NCBI RefSeq assembly: GCF_900112365.1
Contig: NZ_FOLQ01000010.1
Location: forward strand, 62,001 to 126,000
Length of the DNA stretch: 64,000 nucleotides
Direction: 5' to 3'
From: Spirosoma endophyticum
GTDB taxonomy: Bacteria > Bacteroidota > Bacteroidia > Cytophagales > Spirosomataceae
In this document: piece by piece, positions 1-10,935 of the stretch
How the letters are laid out: each line of letters begins with the position of its first letter
Numbering within the stretch: the stretch's first letter is position 1
Position numbers and translations under genes: made by a program
The notes under the pieces: model-generated
Told to the model about the DNA's origin: nothing
The model's input: only the letters and a program-made list of their open reading frames with translations
Databases searched by the model: none

Positions 1-193
1 GGATAAATAATCTCGATGGGCTGTCGGCAAAGTTCAAGTCCGAATGCGTGTGGGCGTCAAACAGATTACTAACGAGTTGACGACTATGCTGAAGCTGACG
101 GCTAAAGACCTCATTAATATGATGACCGGCATTTTCCAGCGCCGGGGCGAGATGCCAGGCGAGGTTACCTGCACCGATAAACGAAATTTCCAT
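1..193 (-). CDS. Rossmann-like DUF2520 protein, N-terminal part (cut by window edge)
   Basis: The reverse strand reads an open frame from an ATG at 193 to the window edge, giving the first 64 residues. It begins MEISFIGAGNLAWHL, where G7-A8-G9-N10-L11 is the glycine-rich turn of an NAD(P)-binding Rossmann fold. This N-terminus is typical of the Bacteroidota 'Rossmann-like and DUF2520 domain' proteins, which resemble pyrroline-5-carboxylate reductase and F420-dependent oxidoreductases. The substrate is not known. The gene is divergent from the glycosyltransferase at 394, with about 200 bp between the two start codons. The C-terminal DUF2520 domain lies outside the window, so the family call rests on the N-terminus alone. 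Confidence 0.7.
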   Translation of the reverse strand, partial: MEISFIGAGNLAWHLAPALENAGHHINEVFSRQLQHSRQLVSNLFDAHTHSDLNFADSPSRLFI

Positions 194-393
194 ACTCAAG
201 TATAGACTATTTTCAGTAAATCAGCGCCGTAGCCTCGCAGTTAAGTGTATTTGAGCCTAAAATGGATAAGATTTCCCGCTTATATCCATCAATTAGAAAC
301 AGTTGACTAACCATTTGCTTCCTCAACGAGTTATCTCGGTTACCAGGCATTCCAACTCTTGGTTCAACGCTATAAAACGCTATTATCCTCAAT

Positions 394-1884
394 ATGGAAA
401 TTCTGGTCCTGCTTTTATACGGACTGGCACTGATGTTGTTGTTTTTTTACAACTGTGGTCAGTTAAGCCTCATTATCATTTACATACGTTCGGAACAAGA
501 ACGAAGGAAGGCCGCTCATTCGACTAATATACTGTCGCCAGATAAACTGCCTCGTGTAACGGTACAATTACCCATCTACAATGAACTGTATGTTGTTGAG
601 CGATTAATCGACGCCATCGTACGGTTGGAGTATCCAAAAGATAAGCTCGACATTCAGCTCCTGGATGACTCGACGGATGAAACGGTTGAGTTAATCGCCC
701 GGAAAGTAAACGAATACAAACAGCAGGGCTTCGATATCGAACACGTCCGCCGACCGGTTCGCACGGGTTTCAAAGCTGGGGCTCTTGCCTACGGACTTGA
801 GTTTGCCAAAGGCGAGTTCATTGCCATTTTCGATGCTGACTTTGTGCCTGATCCGGAATTCCTTATTAAGACGATACCGAACTTTGCTGATCCTAAAGTG
901 GGTATCGTCCAGACACGCTGGGAACACCTGAACGAAGATTTTTCGCTGATGACCCAGTTGCAGGCCTTTGGACTGAATGCTCATTTCACCATTGAGCAAA
1001 GCGGACGTAATGCCGCCGGATTTCTGGCCAATTTCAACGGTACGGGGGGCGTTTGGCGTAAAGTGGCTATTGCCGATGCGGGTGGTTGGCAGAGTGATAC
1101 GTTGACAGAAGACCTGGATCTAAGCTACCGGGCTCAACTGCGGGGCTGGAAATTCGTTTACCGCGAAGACATCGGTTCCCCTGCCGAATTACCTGTAGCG
1201 ATGAATGCGCTGAAATCGCAACAATACCGCTGGATGAAGGGCGCGGCCGAGTGTGCCCGGAAGTTATTCGGTAAAGTACTTCGAACGCCCGGAGTATCCT
1301 TCACGATGAAACTGCACGCGTTTTTTCACCTGTTCAGCAGTGCTACGTTTATTCTAGTGCTGATTCTGGGCGTCATGAGCGTACCCCTTATTTACATTCG
1401 CAGCCATCATCCGGAATGGGAATGGGTTTTCTATGTCATTAATCTGTTTCAATTCAACTTACTGATTCTTATTACCTTTTACGGTATTCCTCTTTGGTTC
1501 CTGAAGCCAACGACTAAAACCAAACTGGTGTGGTATTTCCCAATGTATTCTTCTTTGATGATGGGCTTGTCGTTGCACAATACCATTGCGGTTATTGAAG
1601 GATATATAGGCCGAAAGACTCCGTTTGTGCGGACGCCAAAATTCAACGTTACCACATCTGCCGATCAATGGGATGCGAATGTATACGTAAGTCGTCGAGT
1701 GAACTGGCTGACGGTAGTGGAGGGATTTCTGTCTATATATTTTTTAGGTGGCCTGGTTCTGGCTGTTTATATCCATGATTTCCGCATGTTCTTTTTGCAC
1801 ATCATGCTCATGGTTGGCTTTGGGATGGTATTCATCTATTCGATCGTTCAGGCCGGGCGTCGACCGGGGGTAATTCGTGCTTGA
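394..1884 (+). CDS. Membrane glycosyltransferase family 2 (cellulose synthase-like)
   Basis: A 496-residue processive-type GT2 enzyme. An N-terminal membrane segment (about residues 5-30) precedes the cytoplasmic GT-A domain, and four or five hydrophobic segments follow from about residue 310 to the end. The GT2 catalytic signature is complete: DD at 91-92, DAD at 147-149, TED at 238-240 and QQYRW at 276-280, which is the Q(Q/R)xRW motif of cellulose, hyaluronan and glucosylceramide synthases. It probably transfers sugar from a nucleotide donor and may push the polymer or glycolipid across the inner membrane. No PilZ domain and no bcsB-like partner are nearby, so cellulose synthesis is not indicated; a beta-glucan or glucosylated lipid product is possible. 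The start places the first membrane segment at the N-terminus. Confidence 0.88.
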   Translation: MEILVLLLYGLALMLLFFYNCGQLSLIIIYIRSEQERRKAAHSTNILSPDKLPRVTVQLPIYNELYVVERLIDAIVRLEYPKDKLDIQLLDDSTDETVELIARKVNEYKQQGFDIEHVRRPVRTGFKAGALAYGLEFAKGEFIAIFDADFVPDPEFLIKTIPNFADPKVGIVQTRWEHLNEDFSLMTQLQAFGLNAHFTIEQSGRNAAGFLANFNGTGGVWRKVAIADAGGWQSDTLTEDLDLSYRAQLRGWKFVYREDIGSPAELPVAMNALKSQQYRWMKGAAECARKLFGKVLRTPGVSFTMKLHAFFHLFSSATFILVLILGVMSVPLIYIRSHHPEWEWVFYVINLFQFNLLILITFYGIPLWFLKPTTKTKLVWYFPMYSSLMMGLSLHNTIAVIEGYIGRKTPFVRTPKFNVTTSADQWDANVYVSRRVNWLTVVEGFLSIYFLGGLVLAVYIHDFRMFFLHIMLMVGFGMVFIYSIVQAGRRPGVIRA

Positions 1885-1920
1885 GAACCAATGGTATAGG
1901 ACTTACTAAGGAGTATAAAA

Positions 1921-2003
1921 ATTAACGTACAATGGGCTAAGGCTCGGTGCAGTGTCTCAACAGGAGGACATTCGTGCTGAACTTTAGCCCATTGTGCATT
2001 AAC
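1921..2003. repeat. Long inverted repeat in the 314-bp gap between glycosyltransferase and sprA
   Basis: Arms of about 20 bp at 1921-1940 and 1984-2003 are inverted copies; the 12-bp core acaatgggctaa / ttagcccattgt (1929-1940 and 1984-1995) is perfect, and the outer bases match except for about three. The spacer is 43 bp. There is no strong T-run after it, so it is not a typical intrinsic terminator, though it could protect the upstream mRNA end. The rest of the gap (2004-2198) is AT-rich and holds no convincing gene; it should contain the sprA promoter, but I see no exact TAnnTTTG box there. Confidence 0.6.
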
Positions 2004-2198
2004 ATAAGGTGACATTATTGGTAGAACATTGTCTTATATTCGTACTTTTACGATTCATTTTGGTGAAAAATGGCTTGCCAGGCTTAAATACTACCGAATA
2101 AAAAAATCTATCATTGGATTAGACGATTGGCCTGATTTTGGCCGTTTGTTAGAAGAACGTACCGTACGCTACTTATACTGAACCTGAAAGTACCCTCA

Positions 2199-5100
2199 AT
2201 GGTGAACCCCTACTTTGTTCACAATCCTATTGTCAACCACTTTATTCCCACTGTTAGCCGGCTTCTGTTCGCTCCGAATGGATGGTTAATGCTGGGATTC
2301 TGGTTGCTTTTAGGGGTGGGCACAAGTGTCGGGCAAGACCAGCCCGCAACAGCGCCCACCCGCCGAGCGGCCCCTAGCCGCCGACAGCAACAAGTCGCTA
2401 CTGACTCTGCGAGAGCCCAGGCTCGCCGTCGAGCAGTTGTGCGGGCAGACTCTGCTAAACAAGCGCTTCAAAATCGTACCGATAGCATCAGAGCATTACG
2501 TAGTGCTAACCGCCGGGCCACCGTTAACTGGGCTGACCGGCGAGCGACGCGTTTTTCGGAACGACCGTCTAAATCACCATTTATCCTACGCGACCCGAAA
2601 GGGATCGCAACGGAATTTCAGCTTAGTCCCGATGGGAGCATTGGTGTAGCCGAACGGGTAGGAGGTGCCACGAGTCCGGGCGCTGGTACGCTTACGTCGG
2701 GAACTGCCGTGCCCGGTCAGTCTGTGCCGGGATTGGCCTTGCCGCCCTCTCAATTTGGATTGCCGTATCGACCCGCTGAGACCATTCCCTTTTCGACCTA
2801 TAACCAGTTACAGAATCAGCGCGTTGAGAATACACTCTGGCGTGAATACAGTGCTAAACGTGATGGCCAAAGTGCCTTAAGCGGACGTGGGCTGATTCCC
2901 AAACTCGAACTACCACCGGTTATTGATCGACTCTTTGGAGGTAGTAATGTGGATTTCAAACCCAATGGTTTCGTAACGCTCGACTTTGGGTACCTCTATC
3001 AATTTATTGACAATCCCGTATTGCCGGTTCGGCAGCGTCGGAATGGTAACTTCCTGTTCAATGAGCAGATCAATATCAACTTCAATGGCAAGATCGGAGA
3101 GAAATTAGGCATTCTGGCCAACTTCGATACGAAAGCCAGTTTCAATTTCGAGAATGCCCTCAAACTCAATTACAAACCTGGTGGAGGTCTGCCTGCTTTC
3201 GGGTCAGGGCAGGGGTTGCCCAGTATGCCGGGTTTGCCTAACGCACCAACGTTGCCGGGTTCCAGTAGCCTGACAACACCCGGCGGTTTTACCCCTCAGA
3301 ATGAAAGTATTCTGCAAGGACTTGAAGTGGGTAATATCAACTGGGCCGTTAATAGCCAGCTGATTCCGGGTGTCCAAAATCTATTTGGTATTAAAACCCA
3401 ACTGCGTTTTGGCCGACTCAATGCTACGTTGGTTGCGTCGCAGCAGCGTTCACGGAAAAGCGAGATCGTCCTACAGGGTGGTACGTCGAACCGCGTCTTT
3501 GAAATCCGGGCTGATCAGTATGACGAAAACCGACACTTCTTCCTGTCGCAGTTTTTCCGGTCCCGCTATGAATCCTCACTGAAGACATTGCCGCAGGTGA
3601 CGTCGGGTATCAACGTAACGCGTATTGAAGTCTACGTTACGAACCGAACGAATACCACCACGGCCCTGCGCAACATCGTTGGATTTCAGGACATAGGCGA
3701 AGGCAATCCCTATAGTCAGACAAACCCCAACCTGCTGCCATTCTCACGTAGTAACCTGACCCCCACCGACAACGCGGCCAATGGACTTTACAGTAAACTA
3801 ACGGCCAATTCAGCGAATCCGCTACGTCAGGTGGACCGCACAAACGATGTGCTGACGTCTACTTATGGCTTGGCGAAGAGCACCGATTATGACCTGCTAC
3901 GTACGGCAAAACGCCTGACCGAAGCCGAATTTAAACTCCAGGCCGATCTGGGCTATATATCACTCGTTACGCCCCTGCGTAACGACGAAATTCTGGCTGT
4001 TTCTTATGAATACACCTACCAGGGCCAGAAGCATAAAGTGGGTGAACTAACCGAAGATTATCAGGCGCGCAAAGATGATGAGGTGTTGGTAATGAAGCTG
4101 TTGAAATCAGCTACGTTGCGCAACAACCTTCAGTTACCGATGTGGAACCTGATGATGAAAAACATCTATTCGCTTAATACATCACAGATTACCCGGCAGG
4201 GATTTCAGTTGCGAGTGATTTACAAAGATGACGTAACGGGTATCGATAATCCCAACCTTCAGGAAGGCCGGAGAACGCAGAACCGACCGCTGGTGCAACT
4301 GTTTGGCATGGACCGGCTCAATCAGCAGTTGGACGCCCAGCCCGATGGTAATTTCGATTACGTCGAGAATTACACCATCGACAGCCGGTATGGAAAGATT
4401 ATTTTCCCGACGCTGGAGCCGTTTGGGTCGTATCTGGAAAAGCAATTCGATCCTGATGAGGATAATCTTAAAGCGAAATACGTATTTAGACAGCTATACA
4501 GTGGCACTCAAACGGATGCCGCACAGATTGCCGACAAGAACAAATTTTTCCTGAGGGGTTCGTTCCAGTCGAGCAATGGAGCCGAGGTGCAACTGCCTTA
4601 TGGAGTCAATGAGCAGTCGGTTACGGTGACGGCGGGTGGTGTGGCATTGATGGCTGGCCAGGACTACGTGTTTGATGCCCAGACGGGAAGGCTACGTATC
4701 ACAAACCCGAGTGTGAGCAACTCGGGCCGCGAAATCCGTATCGGCTACGAACAGCCGGATTTGTTTCAGAACCAGATTCGGACACTTATCGGTACACGCT
4801 TGGATTATGCCGTTAACCGCGACATAAGCATTGGTTTGACGGCCATGCACATGAAAGAAACCCCCGCTGGGTTCCTGACTCGTGTGGCGCTTGGTAATGA
4901 ACCAGTCAACAACACCATTTTAGGATTGAATGCCACCATTCGTAAAGATGTACCCAGTCTGACGCGTTTGCTGGATAAATTGCCCATCGTACAAACCAAA
5001 GAGCTATCGACCCTACAGGCTACGGGCGAGGTAGCTCAATTGTTTCCCGGTACGAATCCGCGTGCCAACAATGAAAGCTTTTTGGATGATTTTGAAGCCG

Positions 5101-8100
5101 CCCGGACGATTTTTGACCTCACGCGTCAGCCAATACGGTGGCGGCTTGGCACGACACCGCAGCAGTTTCCCCAGGGCTCGTTTTCTGATCCATTGCCATT
5201 TGCCTACAACCGTGCCCGCATATCGGTTTACTCCGTCGACCCGAGTCTCTACGCGGCTGGTTCGCTGGGTGCCGTGTCGACTGTCGATCCCGACGATGCG
5301 AGGAAACACGTATACGAACGCTATTTTCTGCCTCAAGACTTGTTCCCCGGCCGTTCAGCACGGCCCGTGCAGTTGCCCGAAACCATCCTGGATGTAGCCT
5401 ATTTCCCCAGTGAACGGGGAATGTATAACTACAATACCAATCTGACGGCGGCCGGTCTGCTGACGAATCCAAGAGGTAATTTCGGCGCTGTAACACGGGC
5501 TATTTCTTCTGACAATGATTTCGACAATGCCAACATCGAGAACGTAACGTTCTGGCTTATGGACCCGTTTGTGCAGGGTGAGGCCGGGAAAGTTCGTGCC
5601 GGTCCCGATGCCACTCAACAAACCAATAATACAACGGGTGGTAAGTTGCTCTTTAACCTCGGCGATATTTCGGAAGATGTTATGAAAGACAGCCGTTACG
5701 AATTTGAAAACGGCTTTCCGCTTAGTGATGATGTCAACAATCCCCGGATTGGCGGAGTTGAAACAACCAATTGGGGGAAAGCGCCCACGCAGCAGTTTGT
5801 AACGAATGCCTTCCAGAGTGGCTCCCGGGAACGGCAGGATATTGGTCTGGATGGATTGAGCAGCCAGCCGAATATTCCGACGGGCGTTACGTCAGAGCAG
5901 GACTTCTTCAGAAATTACCTGGCGGCCATTCAGACAAGAGTTACCGATCCTAATGCACTGGCCGAGATTCGAAGAGACCCTTCCGGGGATGATTTTCAAT
6001 TTTATCTTGGTGAAGAAGCAGACCAGCAGAAGTACGTAGTCGCTCGCTACAAGAGGTTTATGGGGATGGAGAATAACTCGCCCGAAAACACGACGACGAA
6101 CCAGTACCTGACGCCTGCATCCTCGACGCTGCCTGACATTGAAGATTTGAATATCGACAATACCATCAATGACAACGAGGCCTATTATGAATATGAAATT
6201 GACCTTCAGCCGGGGAAACTCGAAGTTGGTCAGAAATACATTGTTGATAAGGTAACCGTTCCATCGGAAGGGGCACCGGGTGGCGTAGTGACCTGGTATC
6301 AGTTCCGGATTCCGGTGCGGGAACCCGCGCGCAAAGTGGGTAGCATCAGTGGCTTCAAATCCATTCGATTCATGCGGATGTACCTGACTAATTTCGCTGA
6401 ACCAGTGGTGCTACGTTTCGCGGAGTTGCAGATGGAGGCCAACCAGTATCGTAAGTACACGGGTGACCTTACACAGTCTGGCTTACAGGAGGTTCCCGAA
6501 CCTTACGATGCCAATTTTACCGTTTCAACGGTTAACGTTGAAGAAAACAGCAGCACGGCAGTCACCGTTGCGGGGAACGATAAATATATCTACTCAGTGC
6601 CACCGGGTTACGTTCGTGACCGCGATTATACACAGGTCACTACGGTAGAACTGAACGAGCAGTCAATGCGCATGAGCGTAACAAACCTGCGTGATGGTGA
6701 CTCGCGCGGAGCGTTCCGAAATACTAATTTTAATCTGTTATTCCGGGAGCGGCTGAAAATGTTTGTGCACATGCACAACCCTGATAACGAGAGTGGACAG
6801 GTATCTGCCTTTGTTCGGCTTGGTACAGATTACACGAACAATTACTACGAAATCGAAATTCCGAACTTGATTGCGACCCCTCCCGGTACCTCGGACGCGG
6901 CTGCGGTCTGGCCTACCTCTGGCGGGCTATCGGGCGGAAATGATCTGGATATAGCCTTAGAAGAATTGATTAACCTTAAAGCCGATCGCAATCGCCAATT
7001 GACGCGCCAAACGTCATTGGCCTTTTCGGAAATGTCGGCCAGTGGTCGTTATCGACTTACGGTCGTGGGCAACCCGGATCTGAGTTCGGTACAGTCCATC
7101 ATGATTGGGATGCGTAATCCGAAAATGGCTGGTGACGGTGAGCGGCCAAAGTCATTTACAATTTGGGTCGATGAACTGCGGGCTAATGGCTACGATCAGC
7201 ATGCGGGGATGGCCGCCGTTGGATCGGTGAGTGTGAAACTGGCTGACCTCGCCACGGTAACCGCATCGGGTCGCGTTACTACGTTCGGGTTCGGGGGCGT
7301 TCAGACGCGCATTGGAGAACGAGCCCTGTCAACAACCTCGGAGTTTGGCTTTTCGTCGGCTATTTCAGTCGATAAATTTCTGCCTGCGACCTGGGGATTA
7401 CGTATTCCGCTTTATGTCAACTTCGATCACCGGAATATAGATCCTCATTTTGATCCGCTCGATCCTGATACACCGCTGGAGACCTCACTGTCTACCAAAT
7501 CGGAATCCGAGCGGGATAGCTACCGCCGATTGGTGCAGGACAACACCATGCGCCGGGGCTACAATTTCTCGAATGTCAGGAAAGTGAAAACCAACCCGAA
7601 TGCCAAAGCGCACTTCTGGGATATTGAAAATTTTGCGTTTACGTATGCCTTCAACGATACGAAACACACCAATATTCTGACCCAGGAGTACCTGCAACGG
7701 CAAAATAGAGGAGGCATTACGTACACGTACGCGGCACAACCGAAACCGTTTGAACCCTTCAAGAACGTAGCGTCGTTCGAAGCGCCTTATCTGCGCTGGC
7801 TCAAAGATTTTAATATAACGTTGCTGCCGTCTTTAGTATCGATTCGAAGCGATATGGATCGAAGTTTTATCAAGACTCAACTTCGCTCGTCGGATCTGAC
7901 AACCAATGGAATTGTACCGCAGTTTGAGAAGTATTTTCTGTTCAACCGGTATTATGACCTGACTTGGAATCTGACCCGAAACCTGGTGCTGACGTACCAC
8001 GCGCAGGCGAATGCCATCATCGACGAACCATCGGGCGATATTAATACCAAGGCCAAACGCGATTCGATTATCAATAGCATTAAGCAGCTTGGCCGGATGA

Positions 8101-9785
8101 AAAACTTCGTGCAGGACATTCGGGCTACGTATCGATTACCGCTGGACAAGATTCCATTGCTCGACTGGATGTCGGCCGATGCTATCTATGGCGTGGGCTA
8201 TCAGTTTCAGGCCAATTCGTTTGGTATTGCCGATACGCTTGGCGTGCCGTTTGGTAATGTTCTGCGGAATAATCGCGAACGAGGTATAACAGGTCGGGTG
8301 GATTTGATTCGGCTGTATAATAAGATTCGCTACCTGCGCTTTGTTAATACCCCATCGCCGGTACGTAAAAACTTCGCCCGAAATCCGGGAGACATCGAAG
8401 ACATTGTGCAGGGGGAGAGCAAAGTGCTCAAGAACTTTACGAGGGCCTTATTGACGGTGCGCGGGATCAACTTCTCTTACGTCATTCAGGAGTCTACGAT
8501 TTTGCCGGGCTTTCTGCCAACACCACGATTCTTTGGCCTGGACCGAAACAACGCGCCGGGTCTGGGGTTCGTGCTGGGTAGTCAGGACCATAATATAGTC
8601 TACAAAGCCGCCGACAAGGGCTGGCTTTCGCCGAGTACGGTACTCAATACTGCTTTTCAGCAGAACATTACGAAGAAGTTTACGGCTAGCACGACACTGG
8701 AACCGTTCAAAGATTTTCGAATGCAGATAAACTGGCGTCTGGACCGTACAGATGCCTATCAGGAATACTACCGGCCGGGCTCACAGGGTGGTCCGTTCGA
8801 GACGTTTTCGCCGGTACGTAACGGGCAGTTCAGTATGTCGTTCTGGTCATTCCGGACCGCATTTATTGGCTTGCGTGGGGACAATACGTCTCCAATTTTC
8901 GACCGTTTTGAAGCCTACCGGAAGTTTTTTGTTGATAAGTTGACAGCCGCCAATGCCGAGAAGACGGGTAAGTATGATATTACCTCACAGGATGTATTAA
9001 TTCCCGCATTCTTTGCTGCTTATAGTGGTCAGCCGATTGAAAAAGCACAGCTTTCACCTTTCTATAATTTCCCCTTACCGAACTGGCAGGTAGCCTATAA
9101 TGGGCTATCGGGATTAGGCTTTATTCGGAAAAAATTCAGTGCGTTTACGATCAACCACAGCTATTCGTCAACGTACAGCGTCGGTAATTTTATCTCGAAC
9201 CTGGATTACGGTGCCGCTTACGTCAACTTATCTGTTCAGGACGCTCCACTAGCTACGTCAATCAATCAGCAAGGGCAATTTGTGCCGGTGTTTGCGATGA
9301 GCACGATCACCATGTCGGAGAAATTTGCTCCGTTGATTGGAGTGCAGTTTCAGACCAAGAGCCGGGTTACGGGCCGACTTGAGTATAATCAGAGTCGCGA
9401 CGTAGCACTGAGTCTGTCTAACTCACAAGTGGCCGAGTTGAGCAACAAAGATTTAACTGCTTCCGTAGGGTTTACGAAACAGAATTTCCGTATTCCATTC
9501 CGAATCAACGGAGCCTATAAAAAGCTGAAAAACGACCTGACGTTCTCCTGCAATGTGACCTTCCGCGACACTCGCGCCATTCAGCGCAAATTAGATGCTG
9601 AGCAGATCATTACGGCCGGAAACGTAAACTTCCAGCTACGCCCGCAGGTCAGCTATATCGTTAGTCGTCGGTTAAATTTCAACTTCTATTTCGACCGCAC
9701 CTTCAACGATCCTCTTGTGTCGAATTCCTTCCGACGGGCAACAACTTCGGGAGGTATACAGGTGAAATTCAACCTGGCTGAGTAA
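2199..9785 (+). CDS. sprA: Cell surface protein SprA / Sov, T9SS outer-membrane translocon
   Basis: A 2528-residue protein, the size of the giant T9SS translocon SprA (Flavobacterium) or Sov (Porphyromonas), a single 36-strand outer-membrane beta-barrel through which T9SS cargo leaves the periplasm. Features match: a signal peptide at about residues 28-46 ending TSVGQ, an Arg/Ala-rich stretch, then the conserved block GFVTLDFGYLYQF and long runs of amphipathic strands ending in a barrel-like C-terminus (IQVKFNLAE). The start is uncertain: ATG 2199 gives an unusually long leader before the hydrophobic core, and ATG 2289 (residue 31) would give a classic signal peptide. The gene stands apart from upstream genes; gcvH lies downstream, a linkage I recall from other Bacteroidota. 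Its cargo in this window includes the phosphatase at 58925. Confidence 0.95.
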   Translation: MVNPYFVHNPIVNHFIPTVSRLLFAPNGWLMLGFWLLLGVGTSVGQDQPATAPTRRAAPSRRQQQVATDSARAQARRRAVVRADSAKQALQNRTDSIRALRSANRRATVNWADRRATRFSERPSKSPFILRDPKGIATEFQLSPDGSIGVAERVGGATSPGAGTLTSGTAVPGQSVPGLALPPSQFGLPYRPAETIPFSTYNQLQNQRVENTLWREYSAKRDGQSALSGRGLIPKLELPPVIDRLFGGSNVDFKPNGFVTLDFGYLYQFIDNPVLPVRQRRNGNFLFNEQININFNGKIGEKLGILANFDTKASFNFENALKLNYKPGGGLPAFGSGQGLPSMPGLPNAPTLPGSSSLTTPGGFTPQNESILQGLEVGNINWAVNSQLIPGVQNLFGIKTQLRFGRLNATLVASQQRSRKSEIVLQGGTSNRVFEIRADQYDENRHFFLSQFFRSRYESSLKTLPQVTSGINVTRIEVYVTNRTNTTTALRNIVGFQDIGEGNPYSQTNPNLLPFSRSNLTPTDNAANGLYSKLTANSANPLRQVDRTNDVLTSTYGLAKSTDYDLLRTAKRLTEAEFKLQADLGYISLVTPLRNDEILAVSYEYTYQGQKHKVGELTEDYQARKDDEVLVMKLLKSATLRNNLQLPMWNLMMKNIYSLNTSQITRQGFQLRVIYKDDVTGIDNPNLQEGRRTQNRPLVQLFGMDRLNQQLDAQPDGNFDYVENYTIDSRYGKIIFPTLEPFGSYLEKQFDPDEDNLKAKYVFRQLYSGTQTDAAQIADKNKFFLRGSFQSSNGAEVQLPYGVNEQSVTVTAGGVALMAGQDYVFDAQTGRLRITNPSVSNSGREIRIGYEQPDLFQNQIRTLIGTRLDYAVNRDISIGLTAMHMKETPAGFLTRVALGNEPVNNTILGLNATIRKDVPSLTRLLDKLPIVQTKELSTLQATGEVAQLFPGTNPRANNESFLDDFEAARTIFDLTRQPIRWRLGTTPQQFPQGSFSDPLPFAYNRARISVYSVDPSLYAAGSLGAVSTVDPDDARKHVYERYFLPQDLFPGRSARPVQLPETILDVAYFPSERGMYNYNTNLTAAGLLTNPRGNFGAVTRAISSDNDFDNANIENVTFWLMDPFVQGEAGKVRAGPDATQQTNNTTGGKLLFNLGDISEDVMKDSRYEFENGFPLSDDVNNPRIGGVETTNWGKAPTQQFVTNAFQSGSRERQDIGLDGLSSQPNIPTGVTSEQDFFRNYLAAIQTRVTDPNALAEIRRDPSGDDFQFYLGEEADQQKYVVARYKRFMGMENNSPENTTTNQYLTPASSTLPDIEDLNIDNTINDNEAYYEYEIDLQPGKLEVGQKYIVDKVTVPSEGAPGGVVTWYQFRIPVREPARKVGSISGFKSIRFMRMYLTNFAEPVVLRFAELQMEANQYRKYTGDLTQSGLQEVPEPYDANFTVSTVNVEENSSTAVTVAGNDKYIYSVPPGYVRDRDYTQVTTVELNEQSMRMSVTNLRDGDSRGAFRNTNFNLLFRERLKMFVHMHNPDNESGQVSAFVRLGTDYTNNYYEIEIPNLIATPPGTSDAAAVWPTSGGLSGGNDLDIALEELINLKADRNRQLTRQTSLAFSEMSASGRYRLTVVGNPDLSSVQSIMIGMRNPKMAGDGERPKSFTIWVDELRANGYDQHAGMAAVGSVSVKLADLATVTASGRVTTFGFGGVQTRIGERALSTTSEFGFSSAISVDKFLPATWGLRIPLYVNFDHRNIDPHFDPLDPDTPLETSLSTKSESERDSYRRLVQDNTMRRGYNFSNVRKVKTNPNAKAHFWDIENFAFTYAFNDTKHTNILTQEYLQRQNRGGITYTYAAQPKPFEPFKNVASFEAPYLRWLKDFNITLLPSLVSIRSDMDRSFIKTQLRSSDLTTNGIVPQFEKYFLFNRYYDLTWNLTRNLVLTYHAQANAIIDEPSGDINTKAKRDSIINSIKQLGRMKNFVQDIRATYRLPLDKIPLLDWMSADAIYGVGYQFQANSFGIADTLGVPFGNVLRNNRERGITGRVDLIRLYNKIRYLRFVNTPSPVRKNFARNPGDIEDIVQGESKVLKNFTRALLTVRGINFSYVIQESTILPGFLPTPRFFGLDRNNAPGLGFVLGSQDHNIVYKAADKGWLSPSTVLNTAFQQNITKKFTASTTLEPFKDFRMQINWRLDRTDAYQEYYRPGSQGGPFETFSPVRNGQFSMSFWSFRTAFIGLRGDNTSPIFDRFEAYRKFFVDKLTAANAEKTGKYDITSQDVLIPAFFAAYSGQPIEKAQLSPFYNFPLPNWQVAYNGLSGLGFIRKKFSAFTINHSYSSTYSVGNFISNLDYGAAYVNLSVQDAPLATSINQQGQFVPVFAMSTITMSEKFAPLIGVQFQTKSRVTGRLEYNQSRDVALSLSNSQVAELSNKDLTASVGFTKQNFRIPFRINGAYKKLKNDLTFSCNVTFRDTRAIQRKLDAEQIITAGNVNFQLRPQVSYIVSRRLNFNFYFDRTFNDPLVSNSFRRATTSGGIQVKFNLAE

Positions 9786-9874
9786 GGTACTAAATCGACT
9801 TACAGCCAGCTTTCGTTCAACAATCTTTCTGTTTGCTGGTTGATGCTACCAACACCTTACCAACAGCATGCCGT

Positions 9875-10933
9875 ATGAAATATAACCCGCTCGGAAATAC
9901 CGGCGTATTAGTGTCCGAAATTTGCCTTGGTACCATGACCTTCGGCGGAACTGGTTACTGGAAAGCGATGGGCGAACTCCAGCAAAACGCCGTTAATGAC
10001 ATTGTTAAAACCGCCCTTGATAACGGTATTAATTTTATTGATACCGCCAACGTCTATTCGTTCGGTGAGTCAGAACGATTGCTGGGCCAGGCGATCCAGT
10101 CGCTCGGGATATCGCGGGATGAACTCATAATTGCCACTAAAGTGCGGGGGCGTATGGGTGAAGGCAAGAATCAGGTTGGGCTGGGACGTCTGCAAATTAT
10201 GCAGCAGATTGAGGGGAGCCTGAAACGACTCCAAACCGATCATGTAGACTTGTATCAGATTCACGGATTTGACCCAATGACGCCCCTGGAAGAGACCATG
10301 CGTGGGCTGGAAGACGTAGTAAGGAGCGGCAAAGTCCGGTATATCGGTTGTTCGAACCTGGCTGCCTGGCAGGTGATGAAAGCGAATGGCATTGCCGAGA
10401 AGAATGGCTGGACGAAGTTTGTGTCTACCCAGAATTATTATTCCATTGCCGGTCGTGATCTCGAAAATGAGATTGTTCCGATGGTGCAGGATCAGCAGAT
10501 GGGTATTTTGCCATGGAGCCCATTGGCCGGTGGATTTTTGTCAGGGAAATATACGCGGGATAACAAACCCGAAGGCGATTCACGCCGATTAGCCTTTGAT
10601 TTTCCGCCGGTCAATCAGGAGAAAGCTTACGATATTATTGAGGCTATGCAACCCATTGCCGAGGCTCATGGGGCTTCCGTAGCGCGAATTGCACTGGCGT
10701 GGGTATTAGCCAAACCGGGCGTTACGAGCGTCATCATTGGTGCAAAAAATACGGATCAGCTATTGGACAACATCAAAGCCGTTGACCTGAGTTTAACAAC
10801 GGAACAGCTTGAAGAGCTCGATGAAGTAAGTGCGACAAGTAAGCCTTATCCGCAGTGGATGATTCAGCGGCAAAGCAGTGATCGCCTTGGCGCCTATAAT
10901 TTCTCGCCAAACCAGTCGGCCGTCGTTAAGTAA
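9875..10933 (+). CDS. Aldo/keto reductase
   Basis: A 352-residue NADPH-dependent aldo/keto reductase with a TIM-barrel fold. The catalytic tetrad is visible: D56 and Y61 in [13 protein letters not shown]89 in IIATKV and H130 in DLYQIHG. The C-terminal half carries the cofactor-binding strand ([14 protein letters not shown]). The ATG at 9875 begins [16 protein letters not shown], the standard N-terminus of this family; a longer TTG start at 9833 would add 14 residues with no family counterpart. It lies 89 bp after sprA and is followed by a hairpin and gcvH. It resembles YajO/Tas-type oxidoreductases; the physiological substrate cannot be read from the sequence. Confidence 0.9.
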   Translation: MKYNPLGNTGVLVSEICLGTMTFGGTGYWKAMGELQQNAVNDIVKTALDNGINFIDTANVYSFGESERLLGQAIQSLGISRDELIIATKVRGRMGEGKNQVGLGRLQIMQQIEGSLKRLQTDHVDLYQIHGFDPMTPLEETMRGLEDVVRSGKVRYIGCSNLAAWQVMKANGIAEKNGWTKFVSTQNYYSIAGRDLENEIVPMVQDQQMGILPWSPLAGGFLSGKYTRDNKPEGDSRRLAFDFPPVNQEKAYDIIEAMQPIAEAHGASVARIALAWVLAKPGVTSVIIGAKNTDQLLDNIKAVDLSLTTEQLEELDEVSATSKPYPQWMIQRQSSDRLGAYNFSPNQSAVVK

Positions 10934-10935
10934 TT

